The notes: generated by a model from the sequence alone, not told the origin. Shown: positions 1-10,036, counted from the stretch's first letter. The stretch is 64,000 nt of DNA from Mucilaginibacter aurantiaciroseus (GCF_024055595.1 NZ_JAMXOF010000002.1:186001-250000), one strand, 5' to 3'. Numbers and translations are program-made.

Positions 1-946
1 CTTCCTTTATCGTTTCACTAACCGGTTTAAATTTAAAACCTATGGCTTGCTTTATTTTGCTGTTATCAAACTCGCGGCTGTTTGATGCCGCACGTGCGCT
101 GGTTTTATCCAAAGCGGGGGCTTTGCCGGTTAACAATCCTATAAAAGATGCACCACGCCAGGCCAGTTCCATCATCCACGGCTTGGCAAGGGTTTTAGGG
201 GCGGGTACATTTAGGCATCCTGCAATTTCTTCAAAAAGGTGTTTGTAAGGGCGGTTTTCGGCGTTTATGATGTAACGTTCGCCGCTTAGGTTGGTTTCCA
301 TAAGGGCTATCATACATTTGGCAACGTCCTGCACATCTACAAAACCAATAGTGCCGCCGGTATAAAATTTAAGGCCTTTGCGCACAGTTTCAAAGATCTG
401 TCCGCTGCCTGTGGTGCCGGCACTTACGCCTATAATGATTGTTGGATTTACAATTACAGCATCCAATCCCTCGGCAATGCCGCGCCAAACTTCCATCTCG
501 CTTTCCAGTTTTGATATGGCATATCCATCCGTTTCGGTTGATGAATCCAGGTGGTTGTTCTCGGTGATCAATTCGCCGGGCTTAGCCTCGCCAACCGCAG
601 CTACCGAACTGGTGTGCACCATGCGGATGCCTTTTTCGTTACAAAGGTCAACAAGGTTGGCCGTTCCCCGCACATTTGTACGGATCATCGGCTCTTTGTC
701 GGCTTGTTTTAGGGATACAAAGGCTGCGCAGTTGTAAACCTGTGTAATTCCTTCTAAGGCATCTTCCAAAGCGGCGGCATCCATCAGGTCGGCGTTAACC
801 CACTCAATTTTGTCGACAAAAGGCTCCAGTATTTTAGGAATGATTGATGATGCACGTTTGGTGCAACGAACCTTGTTTCTGCGCAGGATAAGTTCTTTCG
901 CTAATTCGGCCCCTAAAAAACCTGTTGCACCCGTAACTAAAATCAT
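1..946 (-). CDS. NAD-dependent epimerase/dehydratase (SDR), 3' end outside window
   Basis: Extended short-chain dehydrogenase of the dihydroflavonol-4-reductase/3-beta-HSD-like group. The ATG is at 946 and 315 codons are read before the window edge with no stop, so the C-terminus is missing. The N-terminus begins MILVTGATGFLG, the Rossmann GxxGxxG that binds NAD(P). A YAISK motif (YxxxK) supplies the catalytic Tyr and Lys, and a Thr-Ser-Ser stretch precedes it as expected for the catalytic Ser/Thr. It is soluble, with no signal peptide. It is divergent from the arginase-fold gene at 1006, separated by 59 bases of iterated ATCTGCA words. The substrate cannot be read from sequence; a nucleotide sugar or steroid-like ketone are both possible. 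Confidence 0.85.
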   Translation of the reverse strand, partial: MILVTGATGFLGAELAKELILRRNKVRCTKRASSIIPKILEPFVDKIEWVNADLMDAAALEDALEGITQVYNCAAFVSLKQADKEPMIRTNVRGTANLVDLCNEKGIRMVHTSSVAAVGEAKPGELITENNHLDSSTETDGYAISKLESEMEVWRGIAEGLDAVIVNPTIIIGVSAGTTGSGQIFETVRKGLKFYTGGTIGFVDVQDVAKCMIALMETNLSGERYIINAENRPYKHLFEEIAGCLNVPAPKTLAKPWMMELAWRGASFIGLLTGKAPALDKTSARAASNSREFDNSKIKQAIGFKFKPVSETIKE

Positions 947-947
947 A

Positions 948-1000
948 TGCAAATCTGCAAAAAATCTGCACATTTGCACATCTGCATATCTGCACATCAA
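948..1000. repeat. iterated ATCTGCA words in intergenic gap
   Basis: The 7-mer ATCTGCA occurs four times in 42 bases (starting at 953, 964, 980 and 988), with a TTTGCACA variant between copies and TGCAAAT at the left edge. It fills the whole space between two divergent genes, where promoters must lie. Spacing is irregular (11, 16, 8), so it is not a CRISPR or a simple microsatellite. It resembles other word-iterated gaps in this window that use different words. Confidence 0.6.
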
Positions 1001-1005
1001 AAAAT

Positions 1006-2187
1006 ATGTCTTTAGCCGATTTTTTTACACCCATAGATCTTAAAAAGATCACGCCAAAGAATGGATATTTCACCAGCCAGCTTGGTGATAAAATTAACCA
1101 TTACTCAGTTGATTTCCCCGATCTTGAACAAAAAACGGATATCGCTATTATCGGTGTGCTTGATGACCGAAACGCAGTAAATAACCCCGGCTGCGCTTTA
1201 GGCCCCGATTACGTACGCGAGAAACTTTACCTGCTAAATGAGGGCAGTTACAACACTAAAATAGTCGACCTCGGTAACATCGCCCGTGGCGAAACCGTGA
1301 TTGATACCTACTACGCCCTTAAAACGGTTGTAGAAGAGCTTATCAAAAAAGATATTATCCCGTTGATTATAGGTGGCGGGCAGGACCTTACCTACGCTCA
1401 ATACCTCGGGTACGAAAAACTGGAGCAGAAAGTAGATATGCTGGTTGTGGATTCGCAGCTGGACCTTGATGATGACGGCTTAAGCGAAACCATCGAAACC
1501 ACATCGGCATCGTACATGAATAAAGTGATCCTGCACGAGCCTAATTATCTTTTTAATTACAGCAACCTGGGCTACCAAACCTACTTTGTAAACCAGGACA
1601 GTTTACGGGTGATGGATAAGCTTTATTTTGATGCACATCGGCTTGGCGAACTTACCCAAAACATCGCGGTAGCAGAACCAATTATCCGCAACGCCAACAT
1701 GGTTAGCTTTGATATGGGGTCCATCCGCTCATCAGATGCGGCCGGTAATGCCAATGCCAAGCCAAACGGGTTTTACGGCGAAGAGGCTTGCCAGATCTGC
1801 CGCTATGCAGGCTTTAACGATAAACTTACATCGATAGGGTTCTACGAATTTAACCCGGCTTACGATACTAACGGTCAAACGGCAATGTTGCTATCGCAAA
1901 TGATCTGGTGTTTTATCGATGGTGTTTACAACCGAAAGCGCGATTTTCCGCTCAATCCCAAATCACAATACCTTATTTACAAAACCAGCCTTACGCATGA
2001 TGAGCACGAACTGGTGTTTGTAAAAAGCAAAAAAAGCGACCGCTGGTGGATGCAGGTGCCTTACCCAACAGGAGGTTCCAAAAACGAGCGCTTCCACCTG
2101 GTGCCATGCCGGTACGAGGATTATAAAACTGCCGTATCTGGCGAAATGCCCGACCTTTGGTGGCGTACCTACCAGAAATTGAACTAA
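1006..2187 (+). CDS. arginase/formimidoylglutamase-fold protein with degenerate metal site
   Basis: 393-residue ureohydrolase-fold protein of the kind annotated as formimidoylglutamase or arginase in Bacteroidota. The fold markers are present but the manganese ligands are not: the GGDHS motif reads GGGQD (123-127, His to Gln), DAHxD reads DSQLD (149-153, His to Gln), and SxDVDxxDP reads SFDMGSIRS (234-242, second Asp to Gly). Asp149, Asp153 and Asp236 remain. From family knowledge a binuclear Mn enzyme needs these residues, so ureohydrolase activity is doubtful. I recall the same substitutions in Flavobacteria homologues, which suggests a conserved non-catalytic or altered role rather than local decay. 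The C-terminus carries an added Trp/Tyr-rich segment (about 300-393). No signal peptide. It stands alone, followed by secreted thioredoxins. Confidence 0.8.
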   Translation: MSLADFFTPIDLKKITPKNGYFTSQLGDKINHYSVDFPDLEQKTDIAIIGVLDDRNAVNNPGCALGPDYVREKLYLLNEGSYNTKIVDLGNIARGETVIDTYYALKTVVEELIKKDIIPLIIGGGQDLTYAQYLGYEKLEQKVDMLVVDSQLDLDDDGLSETIETTSASYMNKVILHEPNYLFNYSNLGYQTYFVNQDSLRVMDKLYFDAHRLGELTQNIAVAEPIIRNANMVSFDMGSIRSSDAAGNANAKPNGFYGEEACQICRYAGFNDKLTSIGFYEFNPAYDTNGQTAMLLSQMIWCFIDGVYNRKRDFPLNPKSQYLIYKTSLTHDEHELVFVKSKKSDRWWMQVPYPTGGSKNERFHLVPCRYEDYKTAVSGEMPDLWWRTYQKLN

Positions 2188-2238
2188 CCTGCAATTGATT
2201 AGGTATTTACACGTTATTGTACTTTACTGATAATTTAA

Positions 2239-3411
2239 ATGAAGAAATTTCTTTTCACCATAGCGGTATTTTTGCCGGCTTTGGCCTTTGCGCAAAACGC
2301 GCAGCCTTTTACCGTTAAAAGCAAACTGACAAACATTAAAGGCCCTGCAACAGCTTACTTAGTTTATTACCTTGGTGCTAACAGTCAAACAGATTCTGCA
2401 ACCATAGTTAACGGCGAATTTAAGTTTGAGGGCGTTATTATGGACCCGGTGACCGCGTCTTTGTTCATCGACCACAGAAACCTGGGATTCACCAAATATG
2501 TGGAACAAAACTTCCCGAATGGCGGCCCTTCAAAAACTGCTGATGGCTTAAGCTTTTTCCTGGAAAAGGGAACTATCAGCGTAAGCGGTAAAGATTCTAT
2601 CGCTACCGCAGATGTCGTTGGCTCGCCTATAAATGATGATAATAAAAGCTTGAAAGCGCAGCTAAAGGTTATTATTGATAAAGCCCAAAAAGTAACTGAA
2701 GAAGGTAAAAAAGCCACTGCCGGGCAGCAACGATCTCCGGCTTTCCAGAATGTAATGCAGGCAAAATACAAGGTATTGCAGGACGAGCAGAAGAGCGTGA
2801 TCAAGAATTTTATAACCACACACCCTACAAGTTATATCAGCTTGTTAGCGTTATCGAGCGTTGCCGGCCCAAACCCGGATGTTGCCGAGATAGAGCCATT
2901 GTATAACCTGCTCTCTGCTGATCTGCAAAAGTCTGAAGGCGGGAAGCAAATGAAAATGTCTATCGATGCATTAAATATCACCGCTATCGGCGCTTTAGCT
3001 CCCGATTTTTCGCAGAATGATGTGAATGGCTTACCTGTGCGCTTGTCATCATTCCGTGGTAAATATGTGCTGTTGGATTTTTGGGCATCGTGGTGCGGCC
3101 CTTGCAGGCAGGAAAACCCTAACGTGGTGAAAATGTATAATAAGTACAAAGGGAAAAACTTTACTTTGATTGGTGTATCGCTTGATAAGGCCGATGGTAA
3201 ATCGGCATGGTTGGCGGCTATTAAAAATGACGGCTTGACATGGACGCAAGTATCCGACCTTAAATTCTGGAACAACCTTGCCGCGAGTTTATACGGCGTG
3301 CAATCCATCCCCCAAAACTTTCTGATAAACCCCGAAGGTAAAATTGTTGCCAAGAACTTACGTGGCGATGCACTGGATGCTGTGTTAGAAAAGTTACTTG
3401 GTAAAATTTGA
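2239..3411 (+). CDS. secreted DUF4369/TlpA-type thiol-disulfide oxidoreductase
   Basis: 390 residues. A Sec signal peptide (MKKFLFTIAVFLPALAFAQ, cleavage near residue 19) sends it to the periplasm. Residues about 20-240 form the DUF4369-type N-terminal beta domain followed by a helical linker; residues about 250-390 are an AhpC/TlpA thioredoxin domain with the redox motif WCGPC and a cis-Pro loop (IPQNF). Family members reduce or shuffle disulfides in the envelope, including during cytochrome c maturation, but the substrate here is unknown. The next gene (3462) is a close paralogue 50 bases downstream, so this is a local tandem duplication and probably one transcript. Confidence 0.88.
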   Translation: MKKFLFTIAVFLPALAFAQNAQPFTVKSKLTNIKGPATAYLVYYLGANSQTDSATIVNGEFKFEGVIMDPVTASLFIDHRNLGFTKYVEQNFPNGGPSKTADGLSFFLEKGTISVSGKDSIATADVVGSPINDDNKSLKAQLKVIIDKAQKVTEEGKKATAGQQRSPAFQNVMQAKYKVLQDEQKSVIKNFITTHPTSYISLLALSSVAGPNPDVAEIEPLYNLLSADLQKSEGGKQMKMSIDALNITAIGALAPDFSQNDVNGLPVRLSSFRGKYVLLDFWASWCGPCRQENPNVVKMYNKYKGKNFTLIGVSLDKADGKSAWLAAIKNDGLTWTQVSDLKFWNNLAASLYGVQSIPQNFLINPEGKIVAKNLRGDALDAVLEKLLGKI

Positions 3412-3461
3412 TGCTAAGTATAATAACCTCATATTAGGGTTCAATAAAACCGACTGTCATT

Positions 3462-4592
3462 ATGAAAAAAATAACATTGAGCGCACTTGTGCTTTTGCCG
3501 GCGCTTGCTTTTGCGCAAGGCGGAAAATTTACGGTACAGGGGAAGCTGGGGAGCTACAATGCACCTGCTAAAGCCTACATTCAATACCGTAAAGAAGACA
3601 AAACCATAATGGATTCTGTGGTGCTTAAAAATGGCGCGTTCAAATTTGAAGGTATTGCTGCCGATGTACCCGGCCAGGGCTATTTATTGCTTAACCCCAA
3701 AGGTAACAGCATGAATGCTTCTAAAGATTACAAAGCCATTTACATTGAACCGGGAACTATCATTGTTACCACTGCTGATGAATTGACCAAGGCAACCGTT
3801 ACCGGTACAAAATCTAACATCGAAAATGAACAATACCAGGCGGCTTTAAAACCGGTTAACGATGGTTACAAAGCCATGGAAGCCAAAGAAAAAGCTACCC
3901 CTGAAGCTGAACAAAAATCTGATGCTTTCATCAAACAAGCTAAAGTAGCTGAAAAATCTATAGAAGTTCAGGAGAAAGCTATCAACCAAAAATTTATTAA
4001 AAGCCACCAGGATTCTTATGTGAGCATGAATGCTTTGCAGTCGCTTGCTTACAGCTCGGATTTTGTGGATATTGAACCTTTGTATACTTCACTTTCTCCG
4101 GCTATTAAAGCTTCGGCAGGTGGTAAATCGTTTGGCGAATTATTGCCAAAAATGAAAGCTGTTGCCTTGGGCGCAACCGCGCCTGAAATTGCTGAGGCTG
4201 ATACATCAGGCAAGGTGGTTAGCCTGTCATCATTCCGCGGTAAATATGTATTGGTTGATTTTTGGGCATCGTGGTGTGGCCCTTGCCGCCAGGAAAATCC
4301 TAACGTGGTAAAAGCATACAATGCCTATAAAACTAAGAACTTTACCATCTTTGGCGTATCGCTTGATGGCAAAGGTGCTAAAGGTGCATGGGTTGGCGCT
4401 ATCCAAAAAGATGGCTTGGAGTGGACGCAAGTATCTGACCTTGCAGGCTGGAAAAGCCGCCCTGCCGGCGAATATGCCGTACGCGCTATCCCCCAAAACT
4501 TTTTAATTGACCCTAACGGCAAGATCATCGGCAAAAACCTGAGAGGGGATGACCTGGAAGCCAAACTTGCTGAATTGTTCGGGAAAATATAA
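3462..4592 (+). CDS. secreted DUF4369/TlpA-type thiol-disulfide oxidoreductase, paralogue
   Basis: 376 residues with the same plan as the preceding gene: signal peptide ending ALAFAQ, DUF4369-type domain, Lys/Glu/Ala-rich helical linker (about 130-190) and a C-terminal thioredoxin domain with WCGPC. The segment around the redox site (LSSFRGKYVL to RQENPNVVK) is nearly identical in both proteins while the N-terminal domains differ clearly, which suggests that substrate specificity lies in the N-terminal part. The gene ends in a bidirectional hairpin facing purD. Confidence 0.88.
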   Translation: MKKITLSALVLLPALAFAQGGKFTVQGKLGSYNAPAKAYIQYRKEDKTIMDSVVLKNGAFKFEGIAADVPGQGYLLLNPKGNSMNASKDYKAIYIEPGTIIVTTADELTKATVTGTKSNIENEQYQAALKPVNDGYKAMEAKEKATPEAEQKSDAFIKQAKVAEKSIEVQEKAINQKFIKSHQDSYVSMNALQSLAYSSDFVDIEPLYTSLSPAIKASAGGKSFGELLPKMKAVALGATAPEIAEADTSGKVVSLSSFRGKYVLVDFWASWCGPCRQENPNVVKAYNAYKTKNFTIFGVSLDGKGAKGAWVGAIQKDGLEWTQVSDLAGWKSRPAGEYAVRAIPQNFLIDPNGKIIGKNLRGDDLEAKLAELFGKI

Positions 4593-4618
4593 TTTTAGGT
4601 CCGCAAGTCGGTAAAGGC

Positions 4619-4672
4619 AGAAAGTCCGAAAGAAGAAGCTTTGTAGCTAAAACTTTCGGACTTTCTATTTTA
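4619..4672. terminator. bidirectional hairpin terminator between convergent genes
   Basis: A perfect 14-base inverted repeat (AGAAAGTCCGAAAG at 4619-4632 and CTTTCGGACTTTCT at 4653-4666) with a 20-base loop, followed by an AT-rich tail. It separates the thioredoxin gene from convergent purD. CTTTCGGAC recurs once more at 4689-4697, so the sequence is also a word-iterated element. Confidence 0.65.
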
Positions 4673-4711
4673 AAAACTATTTGTCCATCTTTCGGACATT
4701 GGACTTCCTGA

Positions 4712-5986
4712 CTATAACAAATCGAACCCTATATCTTTCCTGAAGTAAACACCGTCGTAATAAATGCGTGCGGCATCGGCAGTGGCTTGTTGCAAGGCAT
4801 CAAACATGTTATCCTGCAGGCTGGTAACCGCTAACACACGGCCGCCGGTTGCTTGTACATCTTCGCCGACCAGACTGGTACCCGCCTGGAATACATGCGA
4901 ATCGCGCACGTTTTCAATCCCACTGATGGTTTTATCTTTCAAATATTCGCCGGGGTAACCGCCGGCAACGCAAACTACGGTAGCCGCGGTTTTTTTGGAG
5001 ATGACAAGTTCTTTTTCGTTCAGGTTACCCTCGGCAACGCCTAAAAGCAGGTCTACAAAGTCAGACTCGATGCGTGGCATTACACTTTCTGTTTCCGGGT
5101 CGCCCATGCGGCAGTTGTATTCAATAACCCATGGCTCGCCTTGGGTATTCATCAGGCCTATAAAAATAAACCCTTTGTAAGGGATGCCTTCTTTTTTTAA
5201 ACCTTCAACGGTAGGAATGATGACCCTTTGCTCCACCTTCTGCATAAATGCCTCATCAGCAAAATGCACCGGCGAAACCGAGCCCATGCCACCTGTATTT
5301 AAACCGGTATCGCCTTCGCCAATACGTTTGTAGTCTTTAGCTTCGGGCAGTATCTTATAATTGGTGCCATCAGTCATCACAAAAACCGAAAGTTCTATTC
5401 CCTGTAAAAATTGTTCTATCACCACTTTAGAGCTGGCATCACCAAACTTGGCTTCGGTAAGCATTTCTAAAAGTTCCTGGCGGGCTTCTTCGAGTGTAAG
5501 GCATATCAATACGCCTTTACCAGCTGCCAGTCCGTCGGCTTTTAAAACTACGGGCAGGCCGGTGGTAGCCAGGTAGTCAAAACCTTCCTGCAAAGTATCG
5601 CGGGTAAAAGTACGCGATGCCGCGGTTGGTACGTTGTGGCGTTGCATAAACGCTTTGGAGTAATCTTTGCTGCCTTCCAGTTGGGCACCTTCTTGCTGCG
5701 GGCCAATAACCGGGATGCTTTTCAGCTGCTCATCTGCCAGGAAAAAATCGTGGATGCCCTTTACAAGCGGTTCCTCGGGGCCAACCAAAACCATTTTAAT
5801 ATCGTTAGCTAAAACAAAGGCTTTAATACCTTCAAAATCGGTAACTTTAAGATTAACGTTGGTGCCATACTGGCCGGTGCCGGCATTTCCCGGTGCAATA
5901 AAAAGTTTATCGCATTTTGGGCTTTGTGAAATTTTCCAGGCGAAGGCGCTTTCCCTTCCGCCCGAACCAAGGATCAGGATGTTCAT
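4712..5986 (-). CDS. purD: phosphoribosylamine-glycine ligase (GARS)
   Basis: 424 residues, the usual length for PurD. It catalyses the ATP-dependent joining of glycine to 5-phosphoribosylamine, the second step of purine synthesis, in the cytoplasm. The N-terminus MNILILGSGGRESAFAW is the typical PurD start with its glycine-rich loop; the ATP-grasp region includes VVLKADGLAAGKGV and NTGGMGSVSP, and the metal-binding EYNCRMGDPETE follows. It is monocistronic, divergent from secA. The ATG at 5986 is the only good start. Confidence 0.97.
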   Translation of the reverse strand: MNILILGSGGRESAFAWKISQSPKCDKLFIAPGNAGTGQYGTNVNLKVTDFEGIKAFVLANDIKMVLVGPEEPLVKGIHDFFLADEQLKSIPVIGPQQEGAQLEGSKDYSKAFMQRHNVPTAASRTFTRDTLQEGFDYLATTGLPVVLKADGLAAGKGVLICLTLEEARQELLEMLTEAKFGDASSKVVIEQFLQGIELSVFVMTDGTNYKILPEAKDYKRIGEGDTGLNTGGMGSVSPVHFADEAFMQKVEQRVIIPTVEGLKKEGIPYKGFIFIGLMNTQGEPWVIEYNCRMGDPETESVMPRIESDFVDLLLGVAEGNLNEKELVISKKTAATVVCVAGGYPGEYLKDKTISGIENVRDSHVFQAGTSLVGEDVQATGGRVLAVTSLQDNMFDALQQATADAARIYYDGVYFRKDIGFDLL

Positions 5987-6009
5987 GCGGGCAAATATAG
6001 GTTTTTTGC

Positions 6010-6102
6010 AGTATCAAGTAATTAGTATCAAGTATCAAGACTGCTTTTCTATATTTTTTGTCATTAAATCCCGTCTATGTACTTGATACTTGTTACTTGA
6101 TG
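6010..6102. repeat. word-iterated inverted repeat (TATCAAG / CTTGATA)
   Basis: TATCAAG occurs at 6012, 6026 and 6033 on the + strand; its reverse complement CTTGATA occurs at 6082, with a one-base variant at 6096. GTATCAAGTA (6011-6020) and TACTTGATAC (6080-6089) are perfect 10-base arms. The element sits between the divergent purD and secA genes, so it is not a terminator for either. Confidence 0.6.
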
Positions 6103-6125
6103 CCCTGTGTAAAAGCAAAAAATCG

Positions 6126-6133
6126 TACCTTTG
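6126..6133 (+). promoter_or_regulatory. candidate -7 element for secA
   Basis: TACCTTTG matches the Bacteroidota -7 consensus TAnnTTTG and lies 67 bases before the secA ATG. No TTG is found at the preferred 17-23 base spacing (the nearest ends at 6099, 26 bases away), so the -33 part is weak. Confidence 0.45.
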
Positions 6134-6200
6134 CATGTCAAAATGACTTTAAAATTGCACTGGCGCAATTATTGAGTTTGGTGCATTATATAAAAACAAT

Positions 6201-9200
6201 ATGTTAGATTTTTTTAGTAAGCTTTTTGGAAGCAAATCAGAACGAGACGTTAAAGGCATTTTGCCGATAGTTGAGAAAGTTAAAGCTGCTTATGCCAAGC
6301 TTGATCAGTTGAGTAATGATGAGCTACGGGCCAAAACCATAGAATTTAAAGAAACAATTGCTGCCGGCCTTGCGGGTATCGACGGCGAGATACAGGCTAT
6401 AAAAAACCGTACCGAAACTGAACTGGATATGGAGGTAAGCGAAAAGGTTGCCCTGTACACACAGTTAGATACGCTGGAGAAAGACCGCAATAAAGAACTT
6501 GAAGATATTTTAGCGAATATTTTACCGGAGGCATTTGCCGTGGTAAAAGAAACATCGCGCAGGTTTGCCGAAAACAAAACGATTGAGGTTACCGCTACCG
6601 AGTTTGACCGTGAACTTGCCGCTAAAAAAGGTAACGTTATTATTAAAGGCGATAAAGCTACCCACCATAACACATGGTTGGCTGCCGGCAACGAGGTTAC
6701 CTGGAACATGGTACATTACGATGTACAGCTTATTGGTGGTATTGTATTGCACCAGGGTAAAATAGCTGAGATGGCTACAGGTGAGGGTAAAACGTTGGTA
6801 GCCACGCTGCCTGCTTACCTTAACGCGCTTGCAGGCCAGGGTGTACACATTGTAACCGTGAATGATTACCTGGCACGACGCGATAGCGAGTGGATGGGGC
6901 CATTATACGAGTTCCACGGTTTGGCGGTTGATTGTATTGACAAACACGAACCAAACTCTGAAGAACGCCGTAAAGCTTATTTAGCCGATATTATTTTTGG
7001 TACCAACAACGAATTTGGTTTTGACTATCTGCGTGACAATATGACACGCAGCCCCGAAGAACTGGTACAGCGCAAACTGCACTATGCCATGGTGGATGAG
7101 GTCGATTCGGTATTAATTGATGATGCGCGTACACCCCTTATTATCTCCGGCCCAATTCCTCGTGGTGATGAGCATGAGTTTTATGAGTTGAAGCCGCGTA
7201 TCGAGCGTTTAGTTAATGCCCAAAAAGCTTACGTAAACACCGTATTGAACGAAGCCAAAAAGGCAATCAATGATGGTAACACCGGCATTGAGGATGGTGG
7301 TTTAGCATTGTTACGTGCGCACCGTGCATTACCGAAAAGCAAAGCATTAATAAAATTCCTGAGCGAGAGTGGTAACCGTACCGTTCTGCAAAAAACAGAG
7401 AACCACTACATGCAGGATCAGGGCAAAGAAATGCCAAGGGTCGATTCGGAGTTGTTCTTCATCATTGATGAGAAAAGCAATTCGGTAGAGCTTTCTGAAA
7501 AAGGCATCGAATTGATCACAGCATCGGGCGAAGACCCACACTTCTTTGTGATGCCTGACGTTGGTACCGAGATCGCTAACATCGAAAAATCTGACGCCCC
7601 GGCAGAAGAGAAGATAGCTAAGAAAGATGAGCTGATGCGCGATTTTTCTATTAAATCTGAGCGGATCCACTCGGTTAACCAATTGCTTAAGGCTTATACC
7701 CTGTTTGAAAAAGATACCGAATACATCCTTGATGATGGGAAAGTAAAAATTGTTGATGAGCAAACCGGCCGTGTATTGGATGGCCGCCGTTATTCTGATG
7801 GATTACACCAGGCTATCGAGGCTAAAGAAAATGTTAAAGTAGAGGATGCTACACAAACATTCGCGACTGTAACGCTGCAAAACTACTTCAGGATGTACCA
7901 CAAACTTTGTGGTATGACAGGTACCGCCGTTACCGAAGCGGGTGAGTTTTGGCAGATCTATAAACTGGATGTGGTAGAGATACCAACCAATACGGCAACC
8001 AGCCGTGCAGATATGCAGGATTTGGTTTACCGTACCATCCGCGAGAAATATAATGCCGTTGCCGATGAAATAGTAAAATTAACACAGGCTGGTCGCCCGG
8101 TACTGGTGGGTACAACTTCGGTAGAGATCTCGGAGTTATTGAGCCGTATGCTTAAGCTTCGTGGTATCAAACACAACGTACTAAATGCCAAAATGCACCA
8201 GAAAGAGGCGGATATTGTTGCCGAGGCTGGACAGACAAGTACTGTAACCATTGCTACCAATATGGCAGGCCGTGGTACAGATATAAAATTAGGGCCAAAT
8301 GTAAAAGAGGCCGGTGGTTTAGCCATTGTAGGTACCGAACGCCACGAAAGCCGCCGTGTAGACAGGCAGTTGCGTGGCCGTGCCGGTAGGCAGGGTGACC
8401 CGGGTTCGTCTCAGTTCTTTGTATCGTTAGAGGATAACCTGATGCGTTTATTCGGATCAGAGCGAATCTCCAACCTAATGGTACGCATGGGTATCGAAGA
8501 GGGTGAAGTTATCCAGCACTCCATGATCTCAAAATCTATAGAGCGCGCGCAGAAGAAAGTAGAAGAGAACAACTTTGGTATCCGTAAGCGTTTGCTGGAG
8601 TATGACGATGTGATGAACTCGCAGCGTACCGTTATTTACGCCAAACGTAAGAACGCGTTATTTGGCGAGCGCCTTGACGTAGATTTGAGTAACACAATTT
8701 TTGATGTAATTGATGATGTAGTTACCGAATACAAAGAGGGCAACAATTACGAGGGTTTCCAAATGGAAGTTATCCGTTTGTTCTCGTTAGATACGCAGGT
8801 AAATGCAGAAGAGTTTAGCGCGACATCTATCCCTGATCTTGTAGAAAGCACTTTCTTAGAAATAACAGACTTTTACAAACATAAAGCAGAAGCTATTGCC
8901 CAACAGGCTTACCCGGTTATAAAAGACGTTTATGATACCCGTGGCCAGTATGTGGAGAACATCGTAGTGCCTTTTTCTGATGGGATCCACGGTTTACAGG
9001 TATCGGTACCGTTGAAAAAAGCGGTTGAGAATAAAGGGTTAGAGGTATTTAAATCGTTTGAGAAAAACGTTACCCTTTACTTGATCGATGATGCCTGGAA
9101 AGAACACTTGCGCGAAATGGATGAATTAAAGCAGTCTGTACAAAACGCGGTTTACGAACAAAAAGACCCGCTGTTGGTTTACAAGTTTGAGGCTTTTGAA

Positions 9201-9509
9201 TTGTTCCGCCAGATGTTATCAAACGTGAACAAGGAGCTGGTTAGCTTCCTGTTTAGGGGGGGTATCCCGGTTCAGCAGGAGCCTGAACAGGTGCGCGAGG
9301 CAAAACCTCAGCCAAAACTCGACCTGAAAAACATGCGTACTTCAAAACCCGAACTGGTAAGCGAAGCTAACGGCATGCCGATGGAAGACACCCGCGAAAT
9401 ACAAAAACCAACCCCAGTAAAGGTTGAGCAAAAAATAGGCAGGAATGACCCATGCCCATGTGGTAGCGGCAAAAAATACAAAAGCTGCCACGGCTTGGGA
9501 ATGAATTAA
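6201..9509 (+). CDS. secA: preprotein translocase ATPase SecA
   Basis: 1102 residues; the motor that drives unfolded proteins through SecYEG. The Walker A motif lies in [10 protein letters not shown] (about 191-200), the DEAD-like Walker B in [14 protein letters not shown] (about 298), and the helicase second half contains [13 protein letters not shown] and [14 protein letters not shown]. The C-terminal zinc/SecB-binding tail is intact ([14 protein letters not shown], about 1084-1097). It is about 200 residues longer than the E. coli protein; the extra length includes an insertion after the preprotein-binding region (about 350-460), normal for Bacteroidota. Transcribed alone or with the SPOR gene downstream. 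Confidence 0.98.
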   Translation: MLDFFSKLFGSKSERDVKGILPIVEKVKAAYAKLDQLSNDELRAKTIEFKETIAAGLAGIDGEIQAIKNRTETELDMEVSEKVALYTQLDTLEKDRNKELEDILANILPEAFAVVKETSRRFAENKTIEVTATEFDRELAAKKGNVIIKGDKATHHNTWLAAGNEVTWNMVHYDVQLIGGIVLHQGKIAEMATGEGKTLVATLPAYLNALAGQGVHIVTVNDYLARRDSEWMGPLYEFHGLAVDCIDKHEPNSEERRKAYLADIIFGTNNEFGFDYLRDNMTRSPEELVQRKLHYAMVDEVDSVLIDDARTPLIISGPIPRGDEHEFYELKPRIERLVNAQKAYVNTVLNEAKKAINDGNTGIEDGGLALLRAHRALPKSKALIKFLSESGNRTVLQKTENHYMQDQGKEMPRVDSELFFIIDEKSNSVELSEKGIELITASGEDPHFFVMPDVGTEIANIEKSDAPAEEKIAKKDELMRDFSIKSERIHSVNQLLKAYTLFEKDTEYILDDGKVKIVDEQTGRVLDGRRYSDGLHQAIEAKENVKVEDATQTFATVTLQNYFRMYHKLCGMTGTAVTEAGEFWQIYKLDVVEIPTNTATSRADMQDLVYRTIREKYNAVADEIVKLTQAGRPVLVGTTSVEISELLSRMLKLRGIKHNVLNAKMHQKEADIVAEAGQTSTVTIATNMAGRGTDIKLGPNVKEAGGLAIVGTERHESRRVDRQLRGRAGRQGDPGSSQFFVSLEDNLMRLFGSERISNLMVRMGIEEGEVIQHSMISKSIERAQKKVEENNFGIRKRLLEYDDVMNSQRTVIYAKRKNALFGERLDVDLSNTIFDVIDDVVTEYKEGNNYEGFQMEVIRLFSLDTQVNAEEFSATSIPDLVESTFLEITDFYKHKAEAIAQQAYPVIKDVYDTRGQYVENIVVPFSDGIHGLQVSVPLKKAVENKGLEVFKSFEKNVTLYLIDDAWKEHLREMDELKQSVQNAVYEQKDPLLVYKFEAFELFRQMLSNVNKELVSFLFRGGIPVQQEPEQVREAKPQPKLDLKNMRTSKPELVSEANGMPMEDTREIQKPTPVKVEQKIGRNDPCPCGSGKKYKSCHGLGMN

Positions 9510-9546
9510 TAACTAGCCCCACCCAACCCTCCCCGGAAGGGATGGC
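9510..9546. repeat. dispersed GC-rich repeat (TAGCCCCACCC..CCCTCCCC)
   Basis: The sequence from TAGCCCCACC through CCCTCCCCGG to AAGGGATGG stands out against AT-rich surroundings. Its reverse complement, with small changes, recurs at 14690-14725, so it is a dispersed element. It overlaps the upstream candidate ATG at 9542 of the next gene, which argues for the later start used here. Confidence 0.5.
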
Positions 9547-9568
9547 CTTAATAAAAAATTTACTAAAA

Positions 9569-10036
9569 ATGAAAAAAGCAATGTTTGATTATAAAGCTCC
9601 GATAAGCCTCATCAAATATTGTTTTTTTTTAATGCTTCTACTGGCCACATTCGGGGTATCGGCACAAACTACCCGTGGCAAGGTACAAGTAGTGGCACCG
9701 CCATTTTTTGATACCTTGTTAGCCAAGCGGGCAACGCTTAATAAAAGCGGCGGTGGCACAACGGGGTACTCATCATCGTACGGTTACCGCGTGCAAATCT
9801 ATAGTGGTAGCAACCGTAGTTCGGCGTTTAACGCGCAGGCCAAGTTCAATAAAGAGTTCCCGGAAATGCGTACCTATATTGTGTACAAAGAGCCAAACTT
9901 TAAAGTACGTGCTGGCGATTTCCGTTCACGTATTGAAGCGGAGCGTATGAAGGAACAACTGAAGCCATGGTTCCCGGTAATGTTTATTATCTCAGAAAAA
10001 ATCAATCCACCCAAAACGGTTATCACTAATGATTAA
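9569..10036 (+). CDS. SPOR-domain envelope protein
   Basis: 155 residues from the chosen ATG at 9569; an in-frame ATG at 9542 lies inside a dispersed repeat and is less likely. A hydrophobic segment ending GVSAQ near the N-terminus indicates export to the periplasm. The C-terminal half (YRVQIYSGSNRSSAFNA onwards, through the KVRAGDFRSRIEAER pattern) is a SPOR domain, which binds denuded peptidoglycan glycan strands at division sites. The residues between are a short Ser/Gly-rich linker. The stop overlaps the start of the M20 gene by 8 bases, so the two are probably translationally coupled, though no functional link is obvious. Confidence 0.82.
   Translation: MKKAMFDYKAPISLIKYCFFLMLLLATFGVSAQTTRGKVQVVAPPFFDTLLAKRATLNKSGGGTTGYSSSYGYRVQIYSGSNRSSAFNAQAKFNKEFPEMRTYIVYKEPNFKVRAGDFRSRIEAERMKEQLKPWFPVMFIISEKINPPKTVITND

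Noticed and set aside
42..737. Forward-strand open frames over the epimerase
   Set aside because: They lie antisense to a reverse-strand gene with clear Rossmann and YxxxK motifs.
953..994. Possible CRISPR-like repeats (ATCTGCA four times)
   Set aside because: Unit is only seven bases, spacing is irregular and there are no spacers or cas genes.
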